DNA of 64,000 nt from DASRDS01 sp035570055 (GTDB lineage: Bacteria; Gemmatimonadota; Gemmatimonadetes; Gemmatimonadales; Gemmatimonadaceae): NCBI GenBank assembly GCA_035570055.1, contig DATMLM010000010.1, positions 16,926 through 80,925 of the forward strand. The letters are read 5' to 3'. The position numbers were made by a program, and so were the translations under genes. Under the pieces are notes generated by a model. The model did not search any database, had not been told where the DNA came from, and worked only from the letters and a program-made list of their open reading frames with translations. Of this stretch, positions 41,376 to 49,993 are shown piece by piece. Within the stretch, counting starts at the first letter, position 1. Every line of letters starts with the position of its first letter.

Positions 41376-42149
41376 CTACCCGGCGATTAGCTCAAAAGCA
41401 AGCCGTAGCCCCTCGAGCGTCAGATACGGCGCCACCAGGTCGAAACTCTCGACATAGGGCTTGAGAACCTCCGCCAAACCGCCGGTGGCGACCACAAATG
41501 GGACCTCCTTGGTCGGCCACTCTTTCTTGATCCGCCGCACGATCCCGTCGATCGCATCGACCGCCCCAAACACCACCCCCGCCCGGATGCACTCCTCGGT
41601 ACGCTTTCCAATAACCCTGGACGGCGCAACCAACTCCGTCGCCGGCAGCTTGGCGGTCCGCCGAACAAGATTGTCGGACGAGGTCCGGACTCCGGGTGCA
41701 ATGGCTCCGCCGAGGAAGGTCCCATCGGCTGTGATGCAATCAAAAGTCGTAGCCGTCCCGAGATCCACGACGATGGTATCCCGGTGATAGAGCCGACTCG
41801 CAGCCAGCGTATTGATCAACCGATCGGCACCGACCGTCAGCGGTTCGTCCACGGCGAGCGTGATGGGCAGCTTCGACGTCGCGTCCACGATTATCGGCGA
41901 GCGACCAAAGGACGAACGACAGGCTTCGGCCAACGGCCGCGTGATCGCCGGCACCACCGACCCGATCGCCGTGCCGAGGATCTCCGTCGGTTGCACCATC
42001 CCCACCCGCAGCAGCTGATGGATGAGCAACGCCAACTCGTCCGGCGTCCGCTCGGGATTCGTGGTCAGCCGCCAATGGGCCCTGAGCTCGGCGCCCGCCC
42101 AGAGCCCGACCGTCGTCTCGGTATTTCCAACGTCGAAAACGAGGATCAC
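41376..42149 (-). CDS. coaX: Type III pantothenate kinase
   Basis: CoaX phosphorylates pantothenate in the first step of coenzyme A synthesis. The 257-residue protein shows ILVFDVGNTETTVGLW (phosphate binding), VDEPLTVGADRLINTLAASR, TIVVDLGTATTFDCITADG (Asp general base), and GGAIAPGVRTSSDNL. These are the hallmarks of the type III (ASKHA-fold) enzyme, which is feedback-insensitive. It overlaps birA by 4 bases and ends the long colinear array that starts at scpA. Confidence 0.95.
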   Translation of the reverse strand: MILVFDVGNTETTVGLWAGAELRAHWRLTTNPERTPDELALLIHQLLRVGMVQPTEILGTAIGSVVPAITRPLAEACRSSFGRSPIIVDATSKLPITLAVDEPLTVGADRLINTLAASRLYHRDTIVVDLGTATTFDCITADGTFLGGAIAPGVRTSSDNLVRRTAKLPATELVAPSRVIGKRTEECIRAGVVFGAVDAIDGIVRRIKKEWPTKEVPFVVATGGLAEVLKPYVESFDLVAPYLTLEGLRLAFELIAG

Positions 42150-42895
42150 AGACTAACCATAACGAGCGATCCAGAACGATACGCGCCGACGGCCTCGCCG
42201 CAGCGCACGAGCAGCTCGCCAGACGGCGAGATGCCAGCGACCGTTCCCACCGCAGGCTCCCGACACGTATGCCCTCGCGCCATATCGCGCATCGCATACT
42301 CCTCGAGCTCGGACTCCGTCAGCGCACCCTTCTGCCTCGCGGCCGCACGCAGCGCCGGCACGACGGCCGCGAGCAACTCCGCGCGATGGACGCCATCCCG
42401 GAGACCAACGGCGCCAGGCACCTCGGGCGGCGCGATGACATTGATGCCGAGCCCGATCGCGACCCACGATGGCCGCTCGTCCTGCCAACGGGCTTCCGAG
42501 AGAATGCCCGCCAACTTTCCCGCGCCGATATAGAGATCGTTCGGCCACTTGATCTCGACGCGTTGGCCGTCGGCAAAACCATCGAGCACGGGCGCCAGCC
42601 GAATGCCGAGCCGCAGCGACAGCACGTCGAGCGCCTTCGGATCCGTCGGCCGCTCGATGAGTGTCAGGTACAGCCCCGCGCCGGCAGAGGAGGCCCAGCG
42701 CCGCCCCGCGCGCCCACGACCCGCCGTTTGCCGATCGGCGATGATCAACGTCCCGGCTGGCGCTCCGGCCTCCGCGGCCGCGTGCGCCGCGTCCATTGTT
42801 GACGAGATACTGTCGTACACATCGACACGTGGTAACCCGAGCCTGGCCTTGAGCTCGGCCGCCTGCAGCCCATCATACCCGGGGCCTTCAGGCAC
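42146..42895 (-). CDS. birA: Biotin--[acetyl-CoA-carboxylase] ligase
   Basis: The enzyme activates biotin with ATP and attaches it to carboxylase carrier proteins. The 249-residue protein has ISSTMDAAHAAAEAGAPAGT and ADRQTAGRGRAGRRWASSAG (adenylate-binding loop), followed by KWPNDLYIGAGKLAGILSEA and VAIGLGINV. The C-terminal SH3-like domain contains GTVAGISPSGELLVRCGEAV. It lacks the N-terminal DNA-binding domain, so it should not act as a repressor. GTG 42895 overlaps the uppP stop by 8 bases. Confidence 0.93.
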   Translation of the reverse strand: MPEGPGYDGLQAAELKARLGLPRVDVYDSISSTMDAAHAAAEAGAPAGTLIIADRQTAGRGRAGRRWASSAGAGLYLTLIERPTDPKALDVLSLRLGIRLAPVLDGFADGQRVEIKWPNDLYIGAGKLAGILSEARWQDERPSWVAIGLGINVIAPPEVPGAVGLRDGVHRAELLAAVVPALRAAARQKGALTESELEEYAMRDMARGHTCREPAVGTVAGISPSGELLVRCGEAVGAYRSGSLVMVSL

Positions 42896-43697
42896 CTGCG
42901 CGGGAGAACCAGAGTGCGACGACGGCGGCCGCGAGCAGCACCCGGTAGAGCGCAAACACGCCATAGCTATGCGTCTTCACATAGCGCAGCACGATCGCGA
43001 TCGCGAACCAGCTGCTCACCCCGGCCGCAATGACCCCGGTGGCGATCGGCGCCGTGATGCCCGCCTTCAACAAGTGCGGCAGCTTGTGCAGGCCCGCGCC
43101 CGCGATGATCGGCATGCTGATCAGAAAGCTGAAGACGGCCGCGCTCTCGCGATCGAGCTTGAGCGCCCGCCCTGCGGTGATAGTCGATCCCGATCGTGAT
43201 ACGCCGGGAACGAGCGCCAGGATCTGCGCCAGCCCAATCCAGACGGCGTCCATGACGCCGAGACGATCCAGAGACCGATCCGCCGGCGCCCACTTGTCGA
43301 CGGCCCACAGCAGGACGCCCATGACCGACAGCGTTCCGGCGATCAACAGCGGAGACCGGAACGTGTCCTCCGCCCGCTTCTCGAGCAGCACACCCGCGAT
43401 CGCACCGGGGATCGTCGCGATGATCAGCAGCACGACCCGCAGTTCTTCCGGGCTTTGCACGCGCCCGCCCCGTCGCACGATCCCCCACGCCGCCTGCGCC
43501 AGCCGCGCCCACTCGGCCCGAAAATACCACAGGACAGCGATGAGTGATCCAATGTGCAGCGCGACATCGAACTCGAGACCCGGGTCGGTCCAGTGAAAAA
43601 CCCATGGCGCCAGGGTGAGATGCGCTGAGCTCGAGATCGGAAGAAACTCAGTCAGCCCTTGGATGAGGCCCAGAACGAGGGCTTGCACGACCGTCAT
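42888..43697 (-). CDS. uppP: Undecaprenyl-diphosphatase
   Basis: UppP (BacA) removes a phosphate from undecaprenyl diphosphate, recycling the lipid carrier for wall synthesis. The 269-residue protein is a multispan membrane protein: the conserved ALVLGLIQGLTEFLPISSSA and HLTLAPWVF at the start. It has PGAIAGVLLEKRAED in the middle and the signature VPGVSRSGSTITAGRALKLDR (Arg/Ser). It overlaps birA and the UbiA-family gene by a few bases. Together with murA and pgeF it adds to the wall-biosynthesis content of the window. Confidence 0.95.
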   Translation of the reverse strand: MTVVQALVLGLIQGLTEFLPISSSAHLTLAPWVFHWTDPGLEFDVALHIGSLIAVLWYFRAEWARLAQAAWGIVRRGGRVQSPEELRVVLLIIATIPGAIAGVLLEKRAEDTFRSPLLIAGTLSVMGVLLWAVDKWAPADRSLDRLGVMDAVWIGLAQILALVPGVSRSGSTITAGRALKLDRESAAVFSFLISMPIIAGAGLHKLPHLLKAGITAPIATGVIAAGVSSWFAIAIVLRYVKTHSYGVFALYRVLLAAAVVALWFSRAGA

Positions 43698-44401
43698 GGC
43701 GGCGAAACATAGTAGACGATCATCGCCACAGCCATCGCCGCCTTATAGATCGCCGGCATTCCCCAATACGCCGCTGCAAGGGCGAGCACCATCGCTGGCA
43801 ATGCGATCCAACGACGGTCCATAAAGGCGAACCACGCGCCGCAGAATACGCAGGCTGCCGCGAATTGGATCACCCGCGCGACGCCGACGCCGGCGACGAT
43901 CGGCAACGTGCGCCTGCGCCCACGGTCACCGTCGATATCATCGATGTCTTTGGCGACCTCGCGCGCGAAATGCAGCGGAGAGGCGATGACCAGGAGCGCT
44001 GCCCCCACCAAGGGCCTGCCGGCCGCCCAGGCGCCGTAGAGAAACGGCATGGATCCCAGCACGGCCACCGTCGCGTTACCCGCAATGCCCCATCGCGATT
44101 TGATGCGGGCGTAGGCGAGCATGACGCCAATGACACCGATGCTGACGATGGCGAGCACCGGCCGGGCCAGAGCGCTGAATCCGATGCCGCCGACCGCGCC
44201 GATCGCGACGATGCGAAGCGCCGTGACTGGCGTCAGTGTACCAGAGGGAAGAGGGCGACCCGGATGAATCATCGCGTCGATCGCCCGGTCGTCGTAATCG
44301 TTGAACGCATTGGCGACCACACTCAAGCACATCGCGGCCACCGCGGCGGCGAGCACCGCGAGCGACCAGGCGACCCCTGCCCCGCGCGCGCCAACGAACA
44401 C
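43694..44401 (-). CDS. UbiA-family prenyltransferase, N-terminus uncertain
   Basis: The 235-residue protein shows the UbiA first aspartate motif NAFNDYDDRAIDAMIHPGRP (about residues 31-50) with the DxxxD pattern. Several membrane helices follow, then the second motif FAREVAKDIDDIDGDRGRRR (DxxxD). The geranylgeranylglycerol-phosphate-type or menaquinone subgroup cannot be decided from sequence. The GTG at 44401 lies inside the conserved first helix. Upstream residues VARLVRLPNGLLAAAG look homologous but lack a canonical start up to the bshA stop (44451). Confidence 0.78.
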   Translation of the reverse strand: MFVGARGAGVAWSLAVLAAAVAAMCLSVVANAFNDYDDRAIDAMIHPGRPLPSGTLTPVTALRIVAIGAVGGIGFSALARPVLAIVSIGVIGVMLAYARIKSRWGIAGNATVAVLGSMPFLYGAWAAGRPLVGAALLVIASPLHFAREVAKDIDDIDGDRGRRRTLPIVAGVGVARVIQFAAACVFCGAWFAFMDRRWIALPAMVLALAAAYWGMPAIYKAAMAVAMIVYYVSPP

Positions 44402-44450
44402 GCCGGCGGCAGCGAGGAGTCCGTTGGGCAGGCGAACCAGACGCGCGACG

Positions 44451-45560
44451 CTAGAAATCGCGATAGAGCGCCTCGTACTGACTCACGATGTCGTCGGTCG
44501 CAAACCGCGCCCGCGCATCCGCCGCCGCGGCGGCACTGACCACGCGCCACCGCTCCGGGTCGCGCAGGAGCGCGATGGCCGCATCCGCCATGGCATCAAC
44601 GTCCCCGATGGGAAAGAGCCACCCGGTCTCACCATCGCGGACGACCTCGGGCAATCCACCCACGCGCGACGCGACGACCGGGACACCGGACGCCAGCGCC
44701 TCGAGGGCCGAGAGCCCGAACGACTCGCTCTGACTCGGCAACAAGTACACATCGGCGCCGGCCAGGAGTGGCGCGACGGACTCCAACTTCCCGAGGAATT
44801 GCACATCATCCTCGACTCCCAGGAGTCGCGCCTCATCCTGTGCCTCGACGCGATCGGGTCCGTCGCCGACCATCACCAACACGCTCGGCACCGCCTTGCG
44901 CACCTTCGCATAGATGCGCACGACATCCCGCACACGCTTGACGGGGCGGAAGTTGGAGATGTGCATGAGCACTTTTCGCCCATTGCTCATGAGCGGCTGG
45001 TACCGCGACCGGTCGAAGACCTTCGGATCGACGAAGTTGTAGATCACGTCGACGCGACAACCGCTGCACCCGAACGCCGTGTACGTCGCCTCGCGCAGGT
45101 AATCCGACACGGCGGTCAACCGGTCCGACCGCTCGATCGAGAATTTCGTGATCGCGTGGAACGAGGGATCTTGCCCGACGATCGTGATGTCCGTCCCGTG
45201 CAGCGTCGTCACGAGCTTGATGTCCTCGCCGTTCTGGCGCAGCATCTCTCGCGCGATCCACGCGCTCGTCGCGTGCGGGATCGCGTAATGACAGTGCAGC
45301 AGATCGAGCTTGTTGCGGAGCACGACCTCGTGCATGCGCACGGCGAGCGCCAGATCGTACGGCGGATACTCGAACAATGGATACCGCCCAACGTCCACTT
45401 CGTGAAAGTAGATCCGCGGCTGGAACATGGGCAGCCGAAACGGCTGCTGATACGTGATGAAGTGCACCTCATGCCCGCGGGCCGCGAGCGCGATCCCGAG
45501 CTCGGTCGCGACCGCGCCCGAGCCGCCATACGTCGGATAGCAAGTAATGCCGATGTTCAC
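44451..45560 (-). CDS. bshA: BshA-type N-acetyl-glucosaminyl L-malate synthase
   Basis: BshA joins UDP-GlcNAc and L-malate in the first step of bacillithiol synthesis. The 369-residue glycosyltransferase starts GTG (VNIGITCYPTYGGSGAVATE), where the PTYGGSGAVAxELG start is diagnostic for BshA. Other signatures are LHCHYAIPHATSAW, TTLHGTDITIVG, ISNFRPVKRVRDVVRIYAK and LLPSQSESFGLSALEALASG. The GTG overlaps the miaA stop. Bacillithiol is a low-molecular-weight thiol of some bacterial phyla. The two later enzymes are not in this window. Confidence 0.9.
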   Translation of the reverse strand: MNIGITCYPTYGGSGAVATELGIALAARGHEVHFITYQQPFRLPMFQPRIYFHEVDVGRYPLFEYPPYDLALAVRMHEVVLRNKLDLLHCHYAIPHATSAWIAREMLRQNGEDIKLVTTLHGTDITIVGQDPSFHAITKFSIERSDRLTAVSDYLREATYTAFGCSGCRVDVIYNFVDPKVFDRSRYQPLMSNGRKVLMHISNFRPVKRVRDVVRIYAKVRKAVPSVLVMVGDGPDRVEAQDEARLLGVEDDVQFLGKLESVAPLLAGADVYLLPSQSESFGLSALEALASGVPVVASRVGGLPEVVRDGETGWLFPIGDVDAMADAAIALLRDPERWRVVSAAAAADARARFATDDIVSQYEALYRDF

Positions 45561-46294
45561 CGGACGAGCTCCTCGAGTCGCGCCAACGCGTCCGGCGAGC
45601 GAGGGTCGATGCGCGTGGTCTGGCCCGCCGGCAGCTGGTGCCGAAACCAGGTCCGCTGTCGTTTGGCGTACTGCCGCGTCGCAATCACGACCGCCTCCCG
45701 CGCCTCGTGTTCGGACAGGTTGCCCCGCACCATCTCGCGTACCGCCGCGTACCCGCTCGCCTGCCACGCGGGCGCGCCGTCCGGCACGTCGCGCCCGAGC
45801 CGCACCACTTCCTCCCGCCATCCGCTGGCCAACATGACGTCGACCCGGTGGGCGATCCAGTCGCGCAACACCGGGCCGGGATCCACCACAAGATAGCGGG
45901 CGTCATATCGCATCATCCCCGGCTCGGGTGTCACGAGTGCGCGAACATAGAACCCCGCGCCGCCCACCACGACCGGCACCCGGCCCTCGGCCCGCGCTCG
46001 CGCAATTGCCTCAATGGCCGTGGTCGCCCATGCGAACGATGAGAATCGGTGTGTGGGGTCAACGAGATCCAACCCTGCGTGCGGAACCTTGTCCCTTTCT
46101 TGACACGTTGGCTTCGCCGTGCCGATGTCGAATCGCCGATAGATCTGCCGCGAGTCCGCGCTCACGATCGTGATCGGCAGGACCTCGGCCAGTCGCATGG
46201 CCAGCGCCGACTTTCCCGCCGCCGTCGGCCCGCACAGAACGACCAGCGGCTGCGCTGCCGCGCTACCGCCGTCCAAACCGTCGCTCGAGCTCAT
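45557..46294 (-). CDS. miaA: tRNA dimethylallyltransferase with a missing central domain
   Basis: MiaA adds dimethylallyl to A37 of tRNAs reading codons that start with U. The protein (about 245 residues from ATG 46294) has the P-loop CGPTAAGKSALAMRLAE, the VSADSRQIYRRFDIGTAKPT motif, VPHAGLDLVDPTHRFSSF and VVVGGAGFYVRALV, and the C-terminal part with RQYAKRQRTWFRHQ. The usual helical insertion domain (about 60-70 residues, with a PNDxxRIxRALE-like motif) is missing. After VTPEPGM the sequence jumps to YLVVDPGPVLRDWI. The usual length is about 300. The start is uncertain. Confidence 0.87.
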   Translation of the reverse strand: MSSSDGLDGGSAAAQPLVVLCGPTAAGKSALAMRLAEVLPITIVSADSRQIYRRFDIGTAKPTCQERDKVPHAGLDLVDPTHRFSSFAWATTAIEAIARARAEGRVPVVVGGAGFYVRALVTPEPGMMRYDARYLVVDPGPVLRDWIAHRVDVMLASGWREEVVRLGRDVPDGAPAWQASGYAAVREMVRGNLSEHEAREAVVIATRQYAKRQRTWFRHQLPAGQTTRIDPRSPDALARLEELVR

Positions 46295-47960
46295 CCCACG
46301 ACAGCCGGACGATGGTCGCTCTCCCATGCACATCATGCGCCGGCAACGTCGTCCGGCCCAACGCCAGATACAGCGCCCGCATCTCGGCCGCCGAGAGACC
46401 GTCGCCGGCTTTGACGGCAGCCTTGCAGGCCACGGTCGCCACCAGCCGCTCGTGCCGCGTCGCGGTGCCGGCGACCCGATCTCCCGTCAACGCGTCGAGC
46501 GTCTCCCGCAAACACCGCTCGGCGTCGAACCGGGCATGCGGCATCGGCACACTTCGCACGAGCAGCGAATGCCCGCCAAATCCCTCGATCTCGAACCCCA
46601 GCGTCTCGAACAGCTCGCGGTGCTCCTCGAAGGCATCGCCCTCGGCCGGGCCCATGTGCAGCGTCAATGGGAACAACAACCGTTGCCCCGCCGCTCGCTT
46701 CTCCGTCATGAACTGCTCGAATAACACTCGCTCGTGCGCCGAGTGTTGGTCGATCAGCACAACGCCCTCGTCGTGCTCGTACATGAGATACGTGCGCCGC
46801 AGCTGCACCAGTGGCGGAACGATCTCGATGTCGGCCTCGGTCCCGGTCTCCGCTCCGATCGTCGGCGCCGCAAGCGCTCCGAGCGAGTGAGCATTGCTGC
46901 GAAGCAGCACGCGCTCGTCCGGCGGAGGAGCAGCCACGCCGTTCGAAACCCAGGTCCCCACGACGTGAGAGCTGGCGAGCGTCCCTAACGCCCGCCGCAC
47001 CGCATTCTCGACGGCGCGCTCCACCACCCACCGGTCCCGAAACCGAACCTCGGCCTTCGCCGGATGCACATTGACGTCCACCGACTCGGCACTGACGGTA
47101 ATGTCGAGAAAAACCGACGGCCGAAGTCCGGCGGGAATCGTCGATCGATACGCGGCCTCGGCGGCCCTGACCAATCCCGCGTCGCGTACCGCGCGCCCGT
47201 TGATGACCAGCACCACGCGCCGCGTGCGAGTCCCGACGTCACTCGGCCGCTCGGCAAGCCCGCTCACATAGACCGTCCCAGCGACATCGTCGACCTCGAC
47301 GAGCGCATCCGCATACGTCCCACCCCAGATGGCGCCGACGCGCGATCGCAGGGACGTTGCCCCAGGCAGCGTCAGAGCGCGGACACCGTCGTGCGTAAGC
47401 GTGAGATGCAGTCCACGCTGCGCGAGCGCCAACGCGGTCACGGCGTCGGTCACCGCCCGCCACTCCGACCGCGCGCTCCGCAAGAACTTGAGCCGCGCCG
47501 GCACATTGTGAAACAACCGCGCGACCGACACGGTCGTCCCTCGCCGCCTCGCACCGTCCGCGACGTCGGTCACCGAGCCACCGACCACACGCACGACCGT
47601 CCCGGCCCCGTCGCCCGGCGCTGTCTCCAACGTCAGAGCCGACACGGATGCGATGGACGGGAGCGCCTCACCACGAAACCCGAACGTCGCGATGCCGACG
47701 AGATCGTCCGCCGACCGGATCTTCGAGGTCGCATGCCGCTCCAACGCCAGCAGCGCGTCGTCTCGCCCCATGCCGCAGCCATCGTCGCTCACGCGAATTC
47801 CTAAGCGGCCGCCGTCGTCGACTTCGATCTCGACCGACTGCGCCCCGGCATCGATGGCATTTTCCACGAGCTCTTTGACGGCCGACGCCGGCCGCTCCAC
47901 CACTTCGCCCGCGGCTATCTGATCGGCTAGCGCGCTGGGCAGTACGGCAATCGTGGGCAC
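46263..47960 (-). CDS. mutL: DNA mismatch repair protein MutL (endonuclease type)
   Basis: MutL couples MutS mismatch recognition to downstream excision. The 565-residue protein from GTG 47960 has the GHKL ATPase motifs: AGEVVERPASAVKELVENAIDA, DDGCGMGRDDALLALERHAT, and GFRGEALPSIASV. The C-terminus carries the metal motif DQHSAHERVLFEQF, matching DQHxxxE, which marks the nicking type of MutL found in bacteria without MutH. A longer in-frame start (48047) lies in the batD-like gene and is not used. It precedes miaA. Confidence 0.94.
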   Translation of the reverse strand: MPTIAVLPSALADQIAAGEVVERPASAVKELVENAIDAGAQSVEIEVDDGGRLGIRVSDDGCGMGRDDALLALERHATSKIRSADDLVGIATFGFRGEALPSIASVSALTLETAPGDGAGTVVRVVGGSVTDVADGARRRGTTVSVARLFHNVPARLKFLRSARSEWRAVTDAVTALALAQRGLHLTLTHDGVRALTLPGATSLRSRVGAIWGGTYADALVEVDDVAGTVYVSGLAERPSDVGTRTRRVVLVINGRAVRDAGLVRAAEAAYRSTIPAGLRPSVFLDITVSAESVDVNVHPAKAEVRFRDRWVVERAVENAVRRALGTLASSHVVGTWVSNGVAAPPPDERVLLRSNAHSLGALAAPTIGAETGTEADIEIVPPLVQLRRTYLMYEHDEGVVLIDQHSAHERVLFEQFMTEKRAAGQRLLFPLTLHMGPAEGDAFEEHRELFETLGFEIEGFGGHSLLVRSVPMPHARFDAERCLRETLDALTGDRVAGTATRHERLVATVACKAAVKAGDGLSAAEMRALYLALGRTTLPAHDVHGRATIVRLSWDELERRFGRR

Positions 47961-47968
47961 GCCGTAAC

Positions 47969-49993
47969 CTAGTACGCTCCGATCGGAGTGGTCCGGCCGA
48001 TCTCGACCCAGCCATCGCGGTCGCCATCGAGACGGACCCGTACCCACGCGCCAGAGCGCTCCTCGATGCGAGCCACATCGCCGGCATCGAGAGCGGCTAC
48101 CCGCTCGGCGCCCAAAGCGGGCGAGGCCGAAAGGCCGGAGCCCGAAGCAATCACGACCAGCTTGGCGCCACTCGCCAGCTCATCGAGCCACACAGCGCCG
48201 GCTCCGCCGGCGACCGCCACAATGCCGAGCACCGCGGTCACGACCTTGAGTCGCCCGGGGCGGAATGCGAGCAAGAGACAGAGCAAGATCCAACACCCGA
48301 TGGCGACCGACGCCACGAGTCCGGCGTCGAAGCGCGGCGGCGCGGCGATCATCCCTTCTTGCGACGCCCGCACGAGCCCGAGCCGCTCATGGACATCGTG
48401 CGCAAACGGCTCGAGCCGCGCGGCACGCTGCCACCCCACGACCGCGTCGGCCGTGTCGCCCACCACCCATGCGGCCGTCCCCGCATTCGCCCACGCGTCA
48501 GCGGCGCGCGGCGCGAGATGGCCGGCAGCCGCGAACCGCACCGCCGCCTGGCCATACGCATGACGCGCGTACGCCGTGAGCCCCTGCCGGAACTGCTCGC
48601 CGGCCTCGGCCTCGCCGACGCCCAACGCACGGGCCGTCGCCCCGAACACAACGCAGAGCAACAACAGCGGCACGATACGCTGGCGCGCCTCCCGGCAGAC
48701 GCTCTCGAATGCCGCATACGCTTGCCGCGCAATGTCCTTGGGCAGATCGGGCCCGGGCCCATAGGCGGTCTTGTCGAGAGAGTCGAGCAATCTCTCGACA
48801 CGCATACCCGATGGCCCAGTGCATCCTTCCCGTCGCAACACGTGAGCGAGCGCGCCGCGCTGCGTGAGCGTAGCGGGTGAGAGCGCGAAACGCTCCGCCA
48901 AAGCGGCAACGTAGGCCCGTCTCAGCGCAGGCGCCGGGATCGGCCGGCGAGAGCGCGACAGGATCTTGAGCCGGTCCGCGGCCGAGAGCACGCGACGCCG
49001 GCGGCGCCGCGCCCGACGCGCGGCGCCCAGCGCAATCGCCGGGATCGGAGCACACGCGGCAACCGCGAAAAACTCGGGCCGCGAGTAGAGCGGCGGCGGA
49101 AGGTTGCCGCGGTACATCGTGCGGATCGCCAGCGGCGGACTCGCATCCATCCGCGTGGTATCGAGCGATGCGAGCGTCCCGGCCCCGACCCGCAACGTAT
49201 CGGCCCGCGTCACCGCGATCTCGTATCGCTCGGTATACGGGTTGAAGTACGGGTAGCCAACCGGAGGGAGCGCGAGGACGCCAGTATCGCGCGGCGTCAC
49301 GACCCAGTCGAACTCCTTGGTCCCATGCACGTCGGCGGTCGTCGTATCGACGCGCACGCGCTCTTCGGCGGCGACCGCCGACCCCCACGGCACCGCCAGG
49401 GCGGGCCGCGGCAGCAGTTTGACATTGCCGCGCCCGCCGACCAGCACCGTGAGCAACACGGGATCGCCGGCGCGCACCCGATGCGCATCCAACCGCTCGT
49501 CGACGTGCAGCTCGCCGACCGCGCCGGCGTAATTCGCTGGCCTCCCCGCGACTGGCGGCGGCAGCGCGACGACCGCCAAACTCTCGGCCGCGAGCGTATG
49601 ACTCTCCTCGCGACTGAAAAAGCTCATCGACAACGGCAGCGAGTACGACAGCTCGGCCGCGGGGATCTCATATCGCCCCGCTTCGAGGGGGAAGAACGCC
49701 CGCTCGAACACGTGCACCTCGTACTCGTGATCGCCCACGCGTCGCGCGCCAGGCGCGGTCGCGGTCGACGGCAGATCGTACGCCAGCATCGCCCGCGGCT
49801 CGGGCGGCACGAACTCGGGATTCCGGCGCAGCCGCAGTCGCAGCTGATCGTCGAGGAATACCCCGACTTCGTAGGTCACCTGCTGCCCGACGAACACCGT
49901 GTCCGGCGTGACCATCGCATGAAAATTCACGGGCTGCGCCGTGTCGATCGGTGCGCGCGCCACGATGGCCAACTGCAGCAGGAGGCGGAGCAT
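47969..49993 (-). CDS. BatD-like protein fused to BatE-like TPR/SH3 region
   Basis: Bat proteins form an envelope complex with MoxR and VWA proteins; in some bacteria they support aerotolerance. The 674-residue protein has a signal (MLRLLLQLAIVARAPIDTAQ), then the BatD-type domains TVFVGQQVTYEVGVFLDDQ, AGDPVLLTVLVGGRGNVKLL and TKEFDWVVTPRDTGVLALPP. A membrane segment lies near 350. The second half has a TPR unit (AADAWANAGTAAWVVGDTAD), a double membrane segment, and a C-terminal SH3-type domain (ARIEERSGAWVRVRLDGDRD). These parts are separate genes elsewhere. The TGATG overlap ties it to the gene upstream. Confidence 0.82.
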   Translation of the reverse strand: MLRLLLQLAIVARAPIDTAQPVNFHAMVTPDTVFVGQQVTYEVGVFLDDQLRLRLRRNPEFVPPEPRAMLAYDLPSTATAPGARRVGDHEYEVHVFERAFFPLEAGRYEIPAAELSYSLPLSMSFFSREESHTLAAESLAVVALPPPVAGRPANYAGAVGELHVDERLDAHRVRAGDPVLLTVLVGGRGNVKLLPRPALAVPWGSAVAAEERVRVDTTTADVHGTKEFDWVVTPRDTGVLALPPVGYPYFNPYTERYEIAVTRADTLRVGAGTLASLDTTRMDASPPLAIRTMYRGNLPPPLYSRPEFFAVAACAPIPAIALGAARRARRRRRRVLSAADRLKILSRSRRPIPAPALRRAYVAALAERFALSPATLTQRGALAHVLRREGCTGPSGMRVERLLDSLDKTAYGPGPDLPKDIARQAYAAFESVCREARQRIVPLLLLCVVFGATARALGVGEAEAGEQFRQGLTAYARHAYGQAAVRFAAAGHLAPRAADAWANAGTAAWVVGDTADAVVGWQRAARLEPFAHDVHERLGLVRASQEGMIAAPPRFDAGLVASVAIGCWILLCLLLAFRPGRLKVVTAVLGIVAVAGGAGAVWLDELASGAKLVVIASGSGLSASPALGAERVAALDAGDVARIEERSGAWVRVRLDGDRDGWVEIGRTTPIGAY

